NCBI GenBank assembly: GCA_965228265.1
Contig: OZ245804.1
Location: 124,001 to 188,000, forward strand
DNA: 64,000 nucleotides
Direction: 5' to 3'
Origin: GCA-2732755 sp965228265
GTDB taxonomy: Bacteria; Planctomycetota; Phycisphaerae; Phycisphaerales; UBA1924
Positions 42,746-50,218 of the stretch are shown here, piece after piece. The position numbers and the translations under genes were made by a program. Within the stretch, counting starts at the first letter, position 1; each line of letters begins with the position of its first letter. The notes under the pieces are model-generated. The model was not told the DNA's origin and searched no databases. It worked only from the letters and a program-made list of their open reading frames with translations.

Positions 42746-43114
42746 ATGAAAGCCAGCCGACTCATCACACTCGCAACCCTCCTCCTCTGCGCAGCCGCAG
42801 TCACCGCCATGGTCTCCTGCAGCGACACCGACAACGACGCTCAAGCTCCCGGCAACCAGATCAGACTCTGGGTCTGCCTCGCCGAAGAGGAACCGCACGA
42901 CTTCAAACTCACCGTCAGCGAAGAAGCCAAAATGAACGGCGTCGTCTGCCCCGTCTGCGACTCCATCGACGTCTTCCGCGCCGGCGACTGCCCGAGTTGC
43001 GGCCGGTTCTACCCCATCGGTCGCTACAACGCCTCTCCCTCTCACTGCATGCACTGCGGAAGCGAGCTCCCGGGCAAAGACGTCAGCACCCTCCACAGCC
43101 ACGGCGGACACTAA
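42746..43114 (+). CDS. predicted zinc-ribbon lipoprotein
   Basis: A 122-aa protein with a signal peptide ending in a possible lipobox (LCAAAVTAMVSC) and a mature part with three Cys-x-x-Cys pairs (GVVCPVCDSI, GDCPSCGRFY, HCMHCGSELP), likely binding zinc. A His-rich tail (HSHGGH) follows. The ATG at 42746 has AAGGAG nearby; an open frame extends upstream but lacks a start signal. It precedes the DUF4190-like gene on the same strand. Confidence 0.72.
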   Translation: MKASRLITLATLLLCAAAVTAMVSCSDTDNDAQAPGNQIRLWVCLAEEEPHDFKLTVSEEAKMNGVVCPVCDSIDVFRAGDCPSCGRFYPIGRYNASPSHCMHCGSELPGKDVSTLHSHGGH

Positions 43115-43156
43115 CCACCGAAAATCCAGATACACTCCTCCCCACAAGGGAGACAC

Positions 43157-43699
43157 ATGAACAACGCCTACCAACAACCGCCCGCAACGCCACCCTCAAA
43201 CGGGCTCGGTGTCGCCGGGTTCGTCTGCTCGCTCCTGGGCATCCTCACCACCTGCGGCCTGCTCAGCCCCATCGGCCTCATCTTTTCGCTCATCGCACTC
43301 CGCAAAGAACCCCGCGGACTCGCCATCGCCGGCACCATCATCGGGGCCTTCGGCTCCATCGGGTTCATCATCTTCTTCCTCATCTTCGGCTTCATGCTCA
43401 TGGGCCTGCTCGCCGTCGCCGGCGCTGGCGTCGCCCTCACGCTCCCAAACATCCAGACCGCCGGCAACATGCTCGAGATGCACAACCAGATCGACCAATA
43501 CCACAGCACACTCGGCTCTCTCCCCGAGTCCGTCGACACCATCACCACTCTCAAACCAGACCTCAAGCTCGACGCATGGAACAACCCCATCCGCTACGAG
43601 ATCACCGGCACCAACAGCTACGAGCTCCAATCCGCAGGACCCGACGGCAAATGGAACACCGCCGACGACATCGAGCTCCCATTCACCGCCGGCAACTGA
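43157..43699 (+). CDS. DUF4190-like membrane protein with GspG-like soluble tail
   Basis: A 180-aa protein. Residues 15-95 hold three membrane-spanning segments in the DUF4190 style (GVAGFVCSLLGILTTCGLLS, LAIAGTIIGAFGSIGFIIFFL). A C-terminal part resembles the type II secretion G-protein fold: DAWNNPIRYEITGTNSYELQS and AGPDGKWNTADDIEL. It is 42 bp after the lipoprotein gene. A role in secretion or envelope assembly is inferred. Confidence 0.75.
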   Translation: MNNAYQQPPATPPSNGLGVAGFVCSLLGILTTCGLLSPIGLIFSLIALRKEPRGLAIAGTIIGAFGSIGFIIFFLIFGFMLMGLLAVAGAGVALTLPNIQTAGNMLEMHNQIDQYHSTLGSLPESVDTITTLKPDLKLDAWNNPIRYEITGTNSYELQSAGPDGKWNTADDIELPFTAGN

Positions 43700-43704
43700 T
43701 CACG

Positions 43705-43971
43705 TCACGACGAGCGTGAACCATCGCCCTTGGATACCCGGCGCTTCCCGCCCCGACCCACAAGCAGCTTCGCCACTCGGAAATCGAGCCACAACACGAT
43801 CACCACCACAAGCACGATCGCAAGCGTCGGCACCATCCCCGCGTTGTTCTCAAACGTCCGCTGCACACCCGAGACAAACTCATCCCAGGCGGCCTGACCG
43901 TCGCTGATCTGACCGAGCGTGTTGGGTCCCCAGGGCATCACACCACTGTCATCGACCGACCCAGTCCCCAC
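43705..43971 (-). CDS. small membrane protein, hypothetical
   Basis: An 88-aa protein with one transmembrane segment (VPTLAIVLVVVIVLWLDF) and a basic tail (KLLVGRGGKRRVSKGDGSR). No known domain. It is convergent with the DUF4190-like gene, leaving 5 bp between stops. Confidence 0.5.
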   Translation of the reverse strand: MGTGSVDDSGVMPWGPNTLGQISDGQAAWDEFVSGVQRTFENNAGMVPTLAIVLVVVIVLWLDFRVAKLLVGRGGKRRVSKGDGSRSS

Positions 43972-44042
43972 ATCGACCCCGATCCGAAGACCTCACCCCA
44001 ACAAAGCGTCCGAGAACAGCCGCCCCAACCTCACACCTGTTC

Positions 44043-44606
44043 TCACGCACCCTCAGAATCCTCATCCCTCGACCCACAACCCCACGGCCGCACATCCCCC
44101 TCCCGCCGAAGCAGCATGTGCAGCTCGTCGTAGCTCACACCATCCAGCCGGAGACAGTCCGGCTCACGCCCCCACACCTCAAACCCGAGCCGCTCATAGA
44201 GCCTCCGGGCCTCCGAACGCTCGCTGACCGAGAGCGCCACCGAATCCACACCGGGCCAGCCGAGCGCCTCATCAACCGCCGCCCGCACCACCACCGCCCC
44301 AAGCCCCCGGCGACGGCAATCCGGCCGCACATACACGCCCCAGATCTCCGCCCGATGCCAGAGCTTCTTCCGAGGACGACGCACCACGCCAGCCACCGAC
44401 GTCAACGCCCCCGCCCCGTCCTCCGTCGCCAGGATCGAATGGAAACGCTTGGCCAGCCGCGCCACGAACGCCGACGGATCACGCGAATTGTCCGACTCCG
44501 GGTCCGACGCAAACGCCCAGGGCGTCTCCTCGAGCATCGCCTGGCGGATCTCCCAGTACCGCCCCGCGTCCTCGGCTCGCAGCTTGAAAGCGCTCGACAT
44601 GCGCAT
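44043..44606 (-). CDS. GNAT-family N-acetyltransferase
   Basis: A 187-aa protein with the GNAT fold: FKLRAEDAGRYWEIRQAMLEETPWAF, acetyl-CoA binding in GVYVRPDCRRRGLGAVVVRAAVDEA, and VDSVALSVSERSEARRLYERLGFEVWGREPD. It transfers an acetyl group to an unknown amine, perhaps a protein N-terminus, antibiotic or metabolite. The start at 44606 is chosen; 44618 is also possible. It is divergent from the lpxA-like gene. Confidence 0.88.
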   Translation of the reverse strand: MRMSSAFKLRAEDAGRYWEIRQAMLEETPWAFASDPESDNSRDPSAFVARLAKRFHSILATEDGAGALTSVAGVVRRPRKKLWHRAEIWGVYVRPDCRRRGLGAVVVRAAVDEALGWPGVDSVALSVSERSEARRLYERLGFEVWGREPDCLRLDGVSYDELHMLLRREGDVRPWGCGSRDEDSEGA

Positions 44607-44640
44607 GTTGTACCCCAACTAAGGCCACCTAGAATCACCC

Positions 44641-45444
44641 ATGCCTGAAATACACCCCACCGCCATCCTCGAAGGCGACATCAACCTCGCCGACGACGTC
44701 AAGATCGGCCCCTCCTGCATCCTCCGCGGCAACATCACCATCGGATCAGGCGTTCAACTCCTCGAACGCGTCAGCATCAAAGGGCCCGCGCGCATCGGCG
44801 CCGGCTCCATCTTCTACCCGGGCGCCATCATCGGCTTCGAACCGCAGGACTACAAGTTCCTCCCCGGTACACCCACCGCCGGCGTCGTGCTCGGCGAGAA
44901 CTGCATCATCCGAGAACACGCCACCGTCCACGCCGCCACCAGCACCGAACACCCCACCACCCTCGGCGAGGGCGTCTTCCTCATGGTCAACAGCCACGTC
45001 GGACACGACTCCGTTGTCGGCGACCGGACCATCCTCGTCAACAACACCGCACTCGCGGGGCATGTCACCGTCGAAGACCGCGTCACTTTCTCGGGCGGCT
45101 GCCTCGTCCACCAGCACTGCCGCATCGGACGACTCTGCATGTTCTCCGGCGGATCCGTCGTCACCACCGACATCCCGCCCTTCTTCATGCTCATCGATCG
45201 CAACGAGATCGTCGGCCTCAACCTCGTCGGACTCCGACGCAACGGCTACTCGAACGATGACATCAACGTCCTCCGCAAGGTCTTCACCACCGTCATGCGC
45301 CGCAATCTCCAACGACAGGAACTCATCGCCGAACTCGCCGAGCGAATGGAAGACAGCGCCCCCGTCCGCGAACTCCATGACTTCATCGTCAAGTGCGACA
45401 AAAAACCCCTCGCACCCGTCGGCCGCAAACGCAACGTGCGCTGA
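44641..45444 (+). CDS. lpxA: acyl-ACP--UDP-N-acetylglucosamine O-acyltransferase
   Basis: First enzyme of lipid A synthesis; adds an acyl chain to UDP-GlcNAc in the cytoplasm. A 267-aa trimeric left-handed beta-helix protein, starting HPTAILEGDINLADDVKIGPSCILRGNITIG. The catalytic His is in NSHVGHDSVV (His122, matching E. coli His125). The hexapeptide repeats end before a C-terminal helix with LVGLRRNGYSNDDINVLRKVF. It supports a Gram-negative type outer membrane. No other lpx genes are near. Confidence 0.93.
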   Translation: MPEIHPTAILEGDINLADDVKIGPSCILRGNITIGSGVQLLERVSIKGPARIGAGSIFYPGAIIGFEPQDYKFLPGTPTAGVVLGENCIIREHATVHAATSTEHPTTLGEGVFLMVNSHVGHDSVVGDRTILVNNTALAGHVTVEDRVTFSGGCLVHQHCRIGRLCMFSGGSVVTTDIPPFFMLIDRNEIVGLNLVGLRRNGYSNDDINVLRKVFTTVMRRNLQRQELIAELAERMEDSAPVRELHDFIVKCDKKPLAPVGRKRNVR

Positions 45445-45475
45445 ACCAGACAGAACAACGCCACCCTCTCCCCAC

Positions 45476-45503
45476 CCGTGCCACGGCCGTGCCGGCCGTG
45501 CTC
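45476..45503 (+). repeat. 28-bp dispersed repeat copy (REP-like)
   Basis: CCGTGCCACGGCCGTGCCGG... in the gap after lpxA. The reverse complement of the copy at 50162-50189 matches it in 27 of 28 positions. The core CACGGCCGTG is itself a palindrome. It is followed by a CCGCCCGC-GTAA-GCGGGCGG hairpin at 45531-45550. Confidence 0.75.
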
Positions 45504-45561
45504 CCCCTCAACCCCTCCCCACCCTAGCGAGCCGCCCGCGTAAGCGGGCGGAATCCACACA

Positions 45562-47271
45562 TCACCCCGCCTCTGCCCGAGTACCGGACACCGATTCCCG
45601 CACGCGCCGCCCATTCAGCATCACCCCGATCGGCGTGTACCGAACCAGGTACCGGTAGCTCACCAGCAGCACCGCAAACGTCACTAACGTCAGCACGCCA
45701 AACTCAACGAGCGCCGGCATCTCCACTCTGAGCAGCAACCCCTGCCCCAGGATGATCAACGGCAAGTGCACCAGGTACAGCCAGTACGACGAATCCGACA
45801 CAAACCGCACCCACCGCCGCCCCTTGCTCAGCAGCGCCTCGCACAACCCCATCAACCCAAACGTCACCAGCCACGCGTACGCCACCTGCACGCCCGCCGA
45901 ACACCAGTGACGCACCGCATCATCCGCAACCCATCCCTGCGCCCGCTCCGCGTCGTACCCAAGCACCATCCCGATCGGCAGCAGCACCGCCGCGGCGGGC
46001 AGCGCGAGATACCAGAACCGCCCTAGACGCGCCTCCGCACCCCGCACGCTGTACACCACCGCACCAAAGCCGAAGAACACCGCGTAATACCCAAGCACGT
46101 GCCACATCGGCAAAAGCCCCGCCGACGTGTCGGGACCAAACCCCGGGGTCGCGCCACCGCCGTGCATGCGAAGCTGGAACACCATCGTCACCGGCACAAG
46201 CCACACCAACGCCAGGGGTGAAGCCACCAACGCCGCCGGCAACCTGAGCCTCGGCAGGACGCGGCCGCACAACACAACAACAGCAAACCCCGCGTTGAGC
46301 CAGCACAAGAACCACAGAAACCACAGGTGCTGGAACAGAACACCAGACGTCAGCTGCGACATGAACCAGTTGCCGCCCGCGTGCTCCGACGCACCTAGCG
46401 CACCGGCCTTGTCCTGAGCAATGGTGCCAGCCTCAATCATGCCGCGGATACGTTCCCGCCCGGCAGCCACCTCAGCGAAATCGATCGGCACGCGGACCAG
46501 ATTCGCGATGAACTCGGTCGTCTGCTGGTTGTGACGCATCGCGTCGGCAGGCACTTCCCCGGCGGGGCTCTTGATCGTCAGATCAGCCCCCGCCCGGAGC
46601 AGTTGCTCCGCAACTTCCGCCCTGCCGAAGAAACACGCCGTGTGCATCGGCGTGTTGCCGTCCTTGTAGCGTGCGCTCGGGTCGGCCCCGATCTCAAGCA
46701 GGTAAGCGGTCGCCTCGGGCGTGTCCTTGATAGCCGTCCAGCCCAGAGGCGTCACACCAAAGTTCGGATCGGGCGCATCCAGATCAGGCTCGCCCCGCGT
46801 GTACGCAGCGAGTCCCTGCATGTCGCCGTAGGCCGCGACTGTCCAGATGTCAGGCGACGGCGCACGCGGAGCCTCGGCTGCATCCTCCGGCAACGCCCCA
46901 CGGAGCCGCTCCGTCTGCTCGCGGATGGCCCAGCTGTTGACGGACCACATCGTCGGGATGATGATCGAGCCGGCAATCGCGAGCGGAATCAGGATGCGCT
47001 TGGTGCGCTGAGTCAGAAGCCCCGACAAGCCCCGCCGTTGCCAGAGCATCGCGGTAAAGAAGCCCGAGAGGAGAAAGAACAGGGGCATCCGGAAACCGTG
47101 GATCGCGGAGACCAGCACACCCAGACTTTCGGACGCCGGGGTGTCATTGACGACCCAGCCCGCCCCGACATACGCAAGAGCCGCGTGCAGCGCAATGCCA
47201 AGCAGCATGGCGAACGAACGCAAGGCGTCGAGGTCGTGTCGGCGAACCGCGGGTACAGACTGATCAAGCAT
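45562..47271 (-). CDS. membrane acyltransferase with inserted ankyrin repeats
   Basis: A 569-aa acyltransferase_3-family membrane protein (HDLDALRSFAMLLGIALHAALAY at the N-terminus, then several hydrophobic segments: RILIPLAIAGSIIIP, LWFLWFLCWLNAGFAVVVL, LYLVHLPLIILGQG). Between the first and second halves are two to three ankyrin-like repeats: GVTPLGWTAIKDTPEATAYL, GNTPMHTACFFGRAEVAEQL, and SPAGEVPADAMRHN. Acyltransferase_3 proteins acylate sugars or glucans (OpgC-like). The ATG at 47271 has GGGAGGGG ahead of it. The two-domain layout is unusual; the repeats probably face the periplasm or cytoplasm as a protein-binding module. Confidence 0.85.
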   Translation of the reverse strand: MLDQSVPAVRRHDLDALRSFAMLLGIALHAALAYVGAGWVVNDTPASESLGVLVSAIHGFRMPLFFLLSGFFTAMLWQRRGLSGLLTQRTKRILIPLAIAGSIIIPTMWSVNSWAIREQTERLRGALPEDAAEAPRAPSPDIWTVAAYGDMQGLAAYTRGEPDLDAPDPNFGVTPLGWTAIKDTPEATAYLLEIGADPSARYKDGNTPMHTACFFGRAEVAEQLLRAGADLTIKSPAGEVPADAMRHNQQTTEFIANLVRVPIDFAEVAAGRERIRGMIEAGTIAQDKAGALGASEHAGGNWFMSQLTSGVLFQHLWFLWFLCWLNAGFAVVVLCGRVLPRLRLPAALVASPLALVWLVPVTMVFQLRMHGGGATPGFGPDTSAGLLPMWHVLGYYAVFFGFGAVVYSVRGAEARLGRFWYLALPAAAVLLPIGMVLGYDAERAQGWVADDAVRHWCSAGVQVAYAWLVTFGLMGLCEALLSKGRRWVRFVSDSSYWLYLVHLPLIILGQGLLLRVEMPALVEFGVLTLVTFAVLLVSYRYLVRYTPIGVMLNGRRVRESVSGTRAEAG

Positions 47272-47594
47272 GGATGACTCCCCTCCCGGCACCACCATTG
47301 GGATCGTGTGTCAGAGGGTTTCATCTCCTGGAATGGGAACCGTGCTCAAATCAGGCCGACCCGGACACGCTCGCGACCCAACCCACGAAACTGCCCTGGG
47401 GGCATTGAAGAGACGTTTTTTGAGAATTCGCTCGGGATTGAGTATCAACCCCTTGTCGCGCCTAGACTTGCCTGATCTTCCCCTTGTATTCGGCCGCCTT
47501 CGAGTGCGGCGCAATGGGTTGACCCGGTCTTGGGACGCCCTGGGGCACCAACCGGGCGCGAATGACCCCGGGGCAGCTTTGATTGGAATCCAGT
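47272..47594. other. intergenic stretch with candidate skew switch, no gene
   Basis: About 320 bases between divergent genes. It has no recognised gene, no visible TTATCCACA-like DnaA box, and includes a moderately AT-rich patch near 47415-47460. The GC-skew change described in the findings falls between here and 48058, so a replication origin or a breakpoint could be close. Confidence 0.35.
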
Positions 47595-47939
47595 TTGAAA
47601 ATGTACGTAGGAAACCTGTCGTATGACGCGACAGAGGGTGATATCCGCAGCCTGTTCGAAGAGTTCGGTACCGTCGACAGCGTCAACCTCATCATGGACC
47701 GCGAAACCGGCCGCCCCCGTGGCTTCGGCTTCGTCGAAATGAACGACAACGACGCGGCCAACGCGGCGATGACCAAGCTCAACGGCGCCGACTTCCAGGG
47801 CCGCAACCTGAACATCAACGAGGCCCGCGCCCGTGAAGAGCGTTCAGGCGGCTTCGGTGGTGGCGGCGGCGGTCGCGGCGGCTTCGGCGGCGGCGGCGGC
47901 GGTGGTGGTCGCGGCGGCAACCGCGGCGGCGGCTGGTAA
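47595..47939 (+). CDS. RNA-recognition-motif (RRM) protein with Gly-rich tail
   Basis: A 114-aa RRM-type RNA-binding protein of the cyanobacterial Rbp / plant GRP form. It has RNP2 (MYVGNLSYD), GTVDSVNLIMDRETGRPRGF and RNP1 (RGFGFVEM), followed by a 35-residue Gly-Arg tail (SGGFGGGGGGRGG). It likely binds single-stranded RNA, for example during cold shock. The start is uncertain: TTG 47595 (giving M-K-M-Y) with GGAAT 7 bp upstream, ATG 47601, or TTG 47583. It ends with a strong terminator. Confidence 0.9.
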   Translation: MKMYVGNLSYDATEGDIRSLFEEFGTVDSVNLIMDRETGRPRGFGFVEMNDNDAANAAMTKLNGADFQGRNLNINEARAREERSGGFGGGGGGRGGFGGGGGGGGRGGNRGGGW

Positions 47940-47984
47940 AGCCCGCTGGGGCTCACACCCCAAACCCAATGCATCACACATCAC

Positions 47985-48012
47985 ACCCCTGCCCTCGGGC
48001 GGGGGTTTTTTT
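47985..48012 (+). terminator. Rho-independent terminator after the RRM gene
   Basis: ACCCCTGCCC pairs with GGGCGGGGGT (loop TC) and is followed by TTTTTT. Confidence 0.88.
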
Positions 48013-48058
48013 GTAGGCTGATCTTGTCGCTGATGCGGCTTCTTACAAGGGGGTTCAG

Positions 48059-48766
48059 ATGGGATTGAAAGTGATTGGGGCGGGCTACGGGCGGACGGGG
48101 ACGGCTTCGCTCAAGCTGGCGCTGGACAAACTGGGGTTTGGGCCGACGCACCATATGAGTGAGGTGCTGCCCAACCCGGAGCGGGTCGGGCTTTGGACGC
48201 GGATCGGCAAGGGTGAGGCGGAGGGGAATCCGGCGCTGTGGGATGAGGCGTTTGCGGGGTATGGGGCGACGGTTGATTGGCCGGCGGCGACGCATTGGCG
48301 GGCGCTGATGGGGCACTTTCCGGAGGCGAAGGTGATTCTTTCGCGGCGGGATGCGGGGAAGTGGTTCGAGTCGGTGAATGCGACGATCTTGAAGCCGGAG
48401 GTGAACGCGGCGCTGGCGAAGACGCCGATGGGGACGATGCTGGATGGGAATATCTGGCGGCTCTTTGGGGACAAGATCGCCGACCGGGAGCACATGATGG
48501 CGTGCTTTGAGAAGCACTGCGACGAGGTGGTCGCGGGTGTGGCGCGGGATCGGCTTTTGGTGTTTGATCCCAAGGAGGGTTGGGGGCCTTTGTGTTCGTT
48601 TTTGGGTGTGGATTCGCCGGGCGGGGCGTTCCCGCATGTGAACTCGAAGGAGGAGACGGCGAAGATCATGGGCGAGCTTGCGGCCCAGATCGAGCGGGGT
48701 GCGCAGAGTGCGTCTTCTGACTTTGCGGATGAGATGTATGAGAAGGGCAAGTCGCCGAGCGTTTGA
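48059..48766 (+). CDS. sulfotransferase family protein
   Basis: A 235-aa P-loop-like sulfotransferase. The N-terminal VIGAGYGRTGTASLKLALDKLG matches the 5'-phosphosulfate-binding loop, and AKVILSRRDAGKWFESV matches the 3'-phosphate-binding region. It transfers sulfate from PAPS to an unknown acceptor, perhaps a glycan, which fits sulfated polysaccharides in marine planctomycetes. The gene is G-rich on the sense strand, unlike + strand genes to the left of 47.9 kb, the first visible evidence of the skew switch. Confidence 0.87.
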   Translation: MGLKVIGAGYGRTGTASLKLALDKLGFGPTHHMSEVLPNPERVGLWTRIGKGEAEGNPALWDEAFAGYGATVDWPAATHWRALMGHFPEAKVILSRRDAGKWFESVNATILKPEVNAALAKTPMGTMLDGNIWRLFGDKIADREHMMACFEKHCDEVVAGVARDRLLVFDPKEGWGPLCSFLGVDSPGGAFPHVNSKEETAKIMGELAAQIERGAQSASSDFADEMYEKGKSPSV

Positions 48767-48844
48767 GCTGGGTCGGTTGTGATTTGCTTTGTGACCCTCG
48801 CGTTTGGGCGGGGGTTTTTTGTTGGGTGGGGGAAAGAGCGGGAG

Positions 48845-48873
48845 CCCCTCTCCCCGGAGGGGAGAGGGAGGAG
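48845..48873. repeat. partial copy of the GC-rich repeat (first hairpin only)
   Basis: CCCCTCTCCCCGGAGGGGAGAGGGAGG, an inverted repeat like the CCCTCTCCC / GGGAGAGGG part of the 111-bp units, without the rest. Confidence 0.7.
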
Positions 48874-48880
48874 ATCAAGA

Positions 48881-48986
48881 GCCCTCACCCCGGCCCTCTC
48901 CCGCGGGGCGCGGGAGAGGGAGGAAGAGTTGGCCCCCTGCGTCTGCTTTGCAGACACCTCCCCCACCGGCGGCGGGGGAGGGGATA
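48881..48986. repeat. GC-rich composite repeat, copy A
   Basis: A unit with three hairpins: CCCTCTCCCGCG/CGCGGGAGAGGG, GTCTGC-TTT-GCAGAC, and CCTCCCCC/GGGGGAGG. It is followed by GGATAAGAG instead of GGAAAGAC. It lies 447 bp before copy B, a multiple of three, and reads in the same minus-strand frame. Confidence 0.85.
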
Positions 48987-49327
48987 AGAGGCCCCCTCGC
49001 TCACGCGAGGGGCTCGTTTGGGCGGAGAGGGTGAGGAGTTTGGTGGCGGCTTTGCGGGTGGTTTCGGGGGTGCGGTTGTCGTAGGTGAGGTCGCGGAGGG
49101 CGGCGATGGCTGCGGGGCGGGCTTCGGTAAGTTCGAGGCGGCACCGGGCGGCGCTGATCTGTTCGATAGCGGCGAAGTGAGCCTGCGCTTCGGGGGTGGC
49201 CAGGAGGGCGGCGACGTCGGGGATGCTGAGGCCCAGCTCGGCGGCGATGTCGGGGATGGTGTTCACGGGGTTTTGGAGGGCGGTGAAGAGGGAATTGAGG
49301 AGGGAGGGGGAGGGTGAAGAGGCGGAG

Positions 49328-49438
49328 CCCCTCTCCCCGGCCCTCTCCCGCGGGGCGCGGGAGAGGGAGGAAGAGTTGGCCCCCTCCGTCTGCTTCGCAG
49401 ACACCTCCCCCGTCGGCGACGGGGGAGGGGAAAGACAT
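49328..49438. repeat. GC-rich composite repeat, copy B (111 bp)
   Basis: Almost identical to copy C, directly adjacent to it with a period of 111 bp (37 codons). Minor differences: CGTCGGCGACGG instead of CACCGGCGGCGG in the last palindrome. Confidence 0.9.
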
Positions 49439-49549
49439 GCCCTCACCCCGGCCCTCTCCCGCGGGGCGCGGGAGAGGGAGGAAGAGTTGGCCCCCTCCGT
49501 CTGCTTCGCAGACACCTCCCCCACCGGCGGCGGGGGAGGGGAAAGACGG
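49439..49549. repeat. GC-rich composite repeat, copy C (111 bp)
   Basis: Tandem with copy B. Contains GTCTGCTTCGCAGAC and the CCCTCTCCC / GGGAGAGGG hairpin. Read in the minus frame it encodes GEVSAKQTEGANSSSLSRAP, as in copies A and B. Confidence 0.9.
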
Positions 49550-49551
49550 CC

Positions 49552-49590
49552 CCTCTCCCCGGCCCTCTCCCCGGAGGGGAGAGGGAGGAA
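49552..49590. repeat. partial copy of the GC-rich repeat (first hairpin only)
   Basis: CTCTCCCCGGCCCTCTCCCC-GGA-GGGGAGAGGG, matching the partial copy at 48845 and ending the repeat block. Confidence 0.7.
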
Positions 49591-49786
49591 GACCCTCGCT
49601 TGCGCTTCGGGCTCGTCAAGAGGGAGGGTGGATTCGCTCAGCGCGCGTGTGGATTGCATGGCCCAAGGTCTCCTTGCGGGGGAGTGCTTTGGGGGTGATG
49701 CAATTGTGTGGCGGGGATTGGGTGGGGGCAAGAGAGGGGACGCAGGTGCGGGATTTGGCGCACGGATGCAGGCGAAAAGAAACGAC

Positions 49787-50122
49787 TCAGGTCGGGAACA
49801 AGTATTCGACAGCTTTAGATTTCAGTTCTCGCTCTACTTCTGCGGCGTCGTCGCGTGTCTTCGTCGCAAGCGTGCGGTACTCAATATCGTTGAGATGACG
49901 TGCGATGTAGTCCCGTTTGTCTTTATTGTTACGTGTGCCGCCCCCACCATGAACTGATGAAAGTAGGCTCGTCATTCGGCTTGCACAGTTCTTACCGATA
50001 CCAAAGCAGACGAGCTGCCCTGTAGAATGTCGCCGAATCTCATAGACACCCGGCCCGTCGGGCGCTTGCAGGATGCCGAGTTCGCGAGGATTGGGAAAGG
50101 GCTTCCATCTCGACCACTTCAT
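49787..50122 (-). CDS. GIY-YIG-like nuclease-fold protein
   Basis: A 111-aa protein. GPGVYEIRRHSTGQLVCFGIGKNC matches the start of a GIY-YIG domain (GVY...FGIG in place of GIY...YIG), followed by RMTSLLSS and THE GTRNNKDKRDYIARHLNDIEYRTLA segment. The family Glu appears in AAEVERELKSKAVEYLF. It may be a DNA-cutting or damaged-DNA protein and is single-domain. It sits between the GC-rich repeats and the AT-rich HNH-like gene, an accessory-like neighbourhood. Confidence 0.65.
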   Translation of the reverse strand: MKWSRWKPFPNPRELGILQAPDGPGVYEIRRHSTGQLVCFGIGKNCASRMTSLLSSVHGGGGTRNNKDKRDYIARHLNDIEYRTLATKTRDDAAEVERELKSKAVEYLFPT

Positions 50123-50161
50123 GATCGAAGTGTATCAGACCGAGAGGATGACAGAGACGAG

Positions 50162-50189
50162 GAGCACGGCCGACACGGCCGTGGCACGG
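50162..50189 (-). repeat. 28-bp dispersed repeat copy (REP-like)
   Basis: Reverse complement matches 45476-45503 in 27 of 28 bases. It lies between the GIY-YIG-like and HNH-like genes. Confidence 0.75.
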
Positions 50190-50218
50190 AGGAGAGGAAC
50201 ACGCATTGCCCGCACCAA

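Larger units (their letters stand above)
48773..49659 (-). pseudogene. helical protein gene invaded by in-frame GC-rich repeats; true stop unclear
   Basis: The frame opens at ATG 49659 with a good AAGGAG ribosome site. It starts MQSTRALSESTLPLDEPEAQ, then enters repeat-encoded sequence (VGEVSAKQTEGANSSSLSRAPRERAG) twice, then a plausible conserved helical part (IPDIAAELGLSIPDVAALLATPEAQ, CRLELTEARPAAIAALRDLTYDN, TTRKAATKLLTLSAQ), which looks like a helix-turn-helix/small-terminase-like protein of planctomycetes, then a third repeat copy. No stop appears until 48085, so the frame runs antisense through the sulfotransferase gene. That makes it probable that repeat insertion removed the natural stop. 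It may still express an extended protein. Confidence 0.5.

Noticed and set aside
47299..48058. DnaA boxes expected if the skew switch is an origin
   Set aside because: No TTATCCACA or near match was seen by eye in this stretch, so an oriC feature is not called; it stays a finding only.
48881..49549. CRISPR-like array
   Set aside because: Repeats are 111-bp composite units without unique spacers of regular size, and they encode in-frame protein sequence; no cas gene is near.
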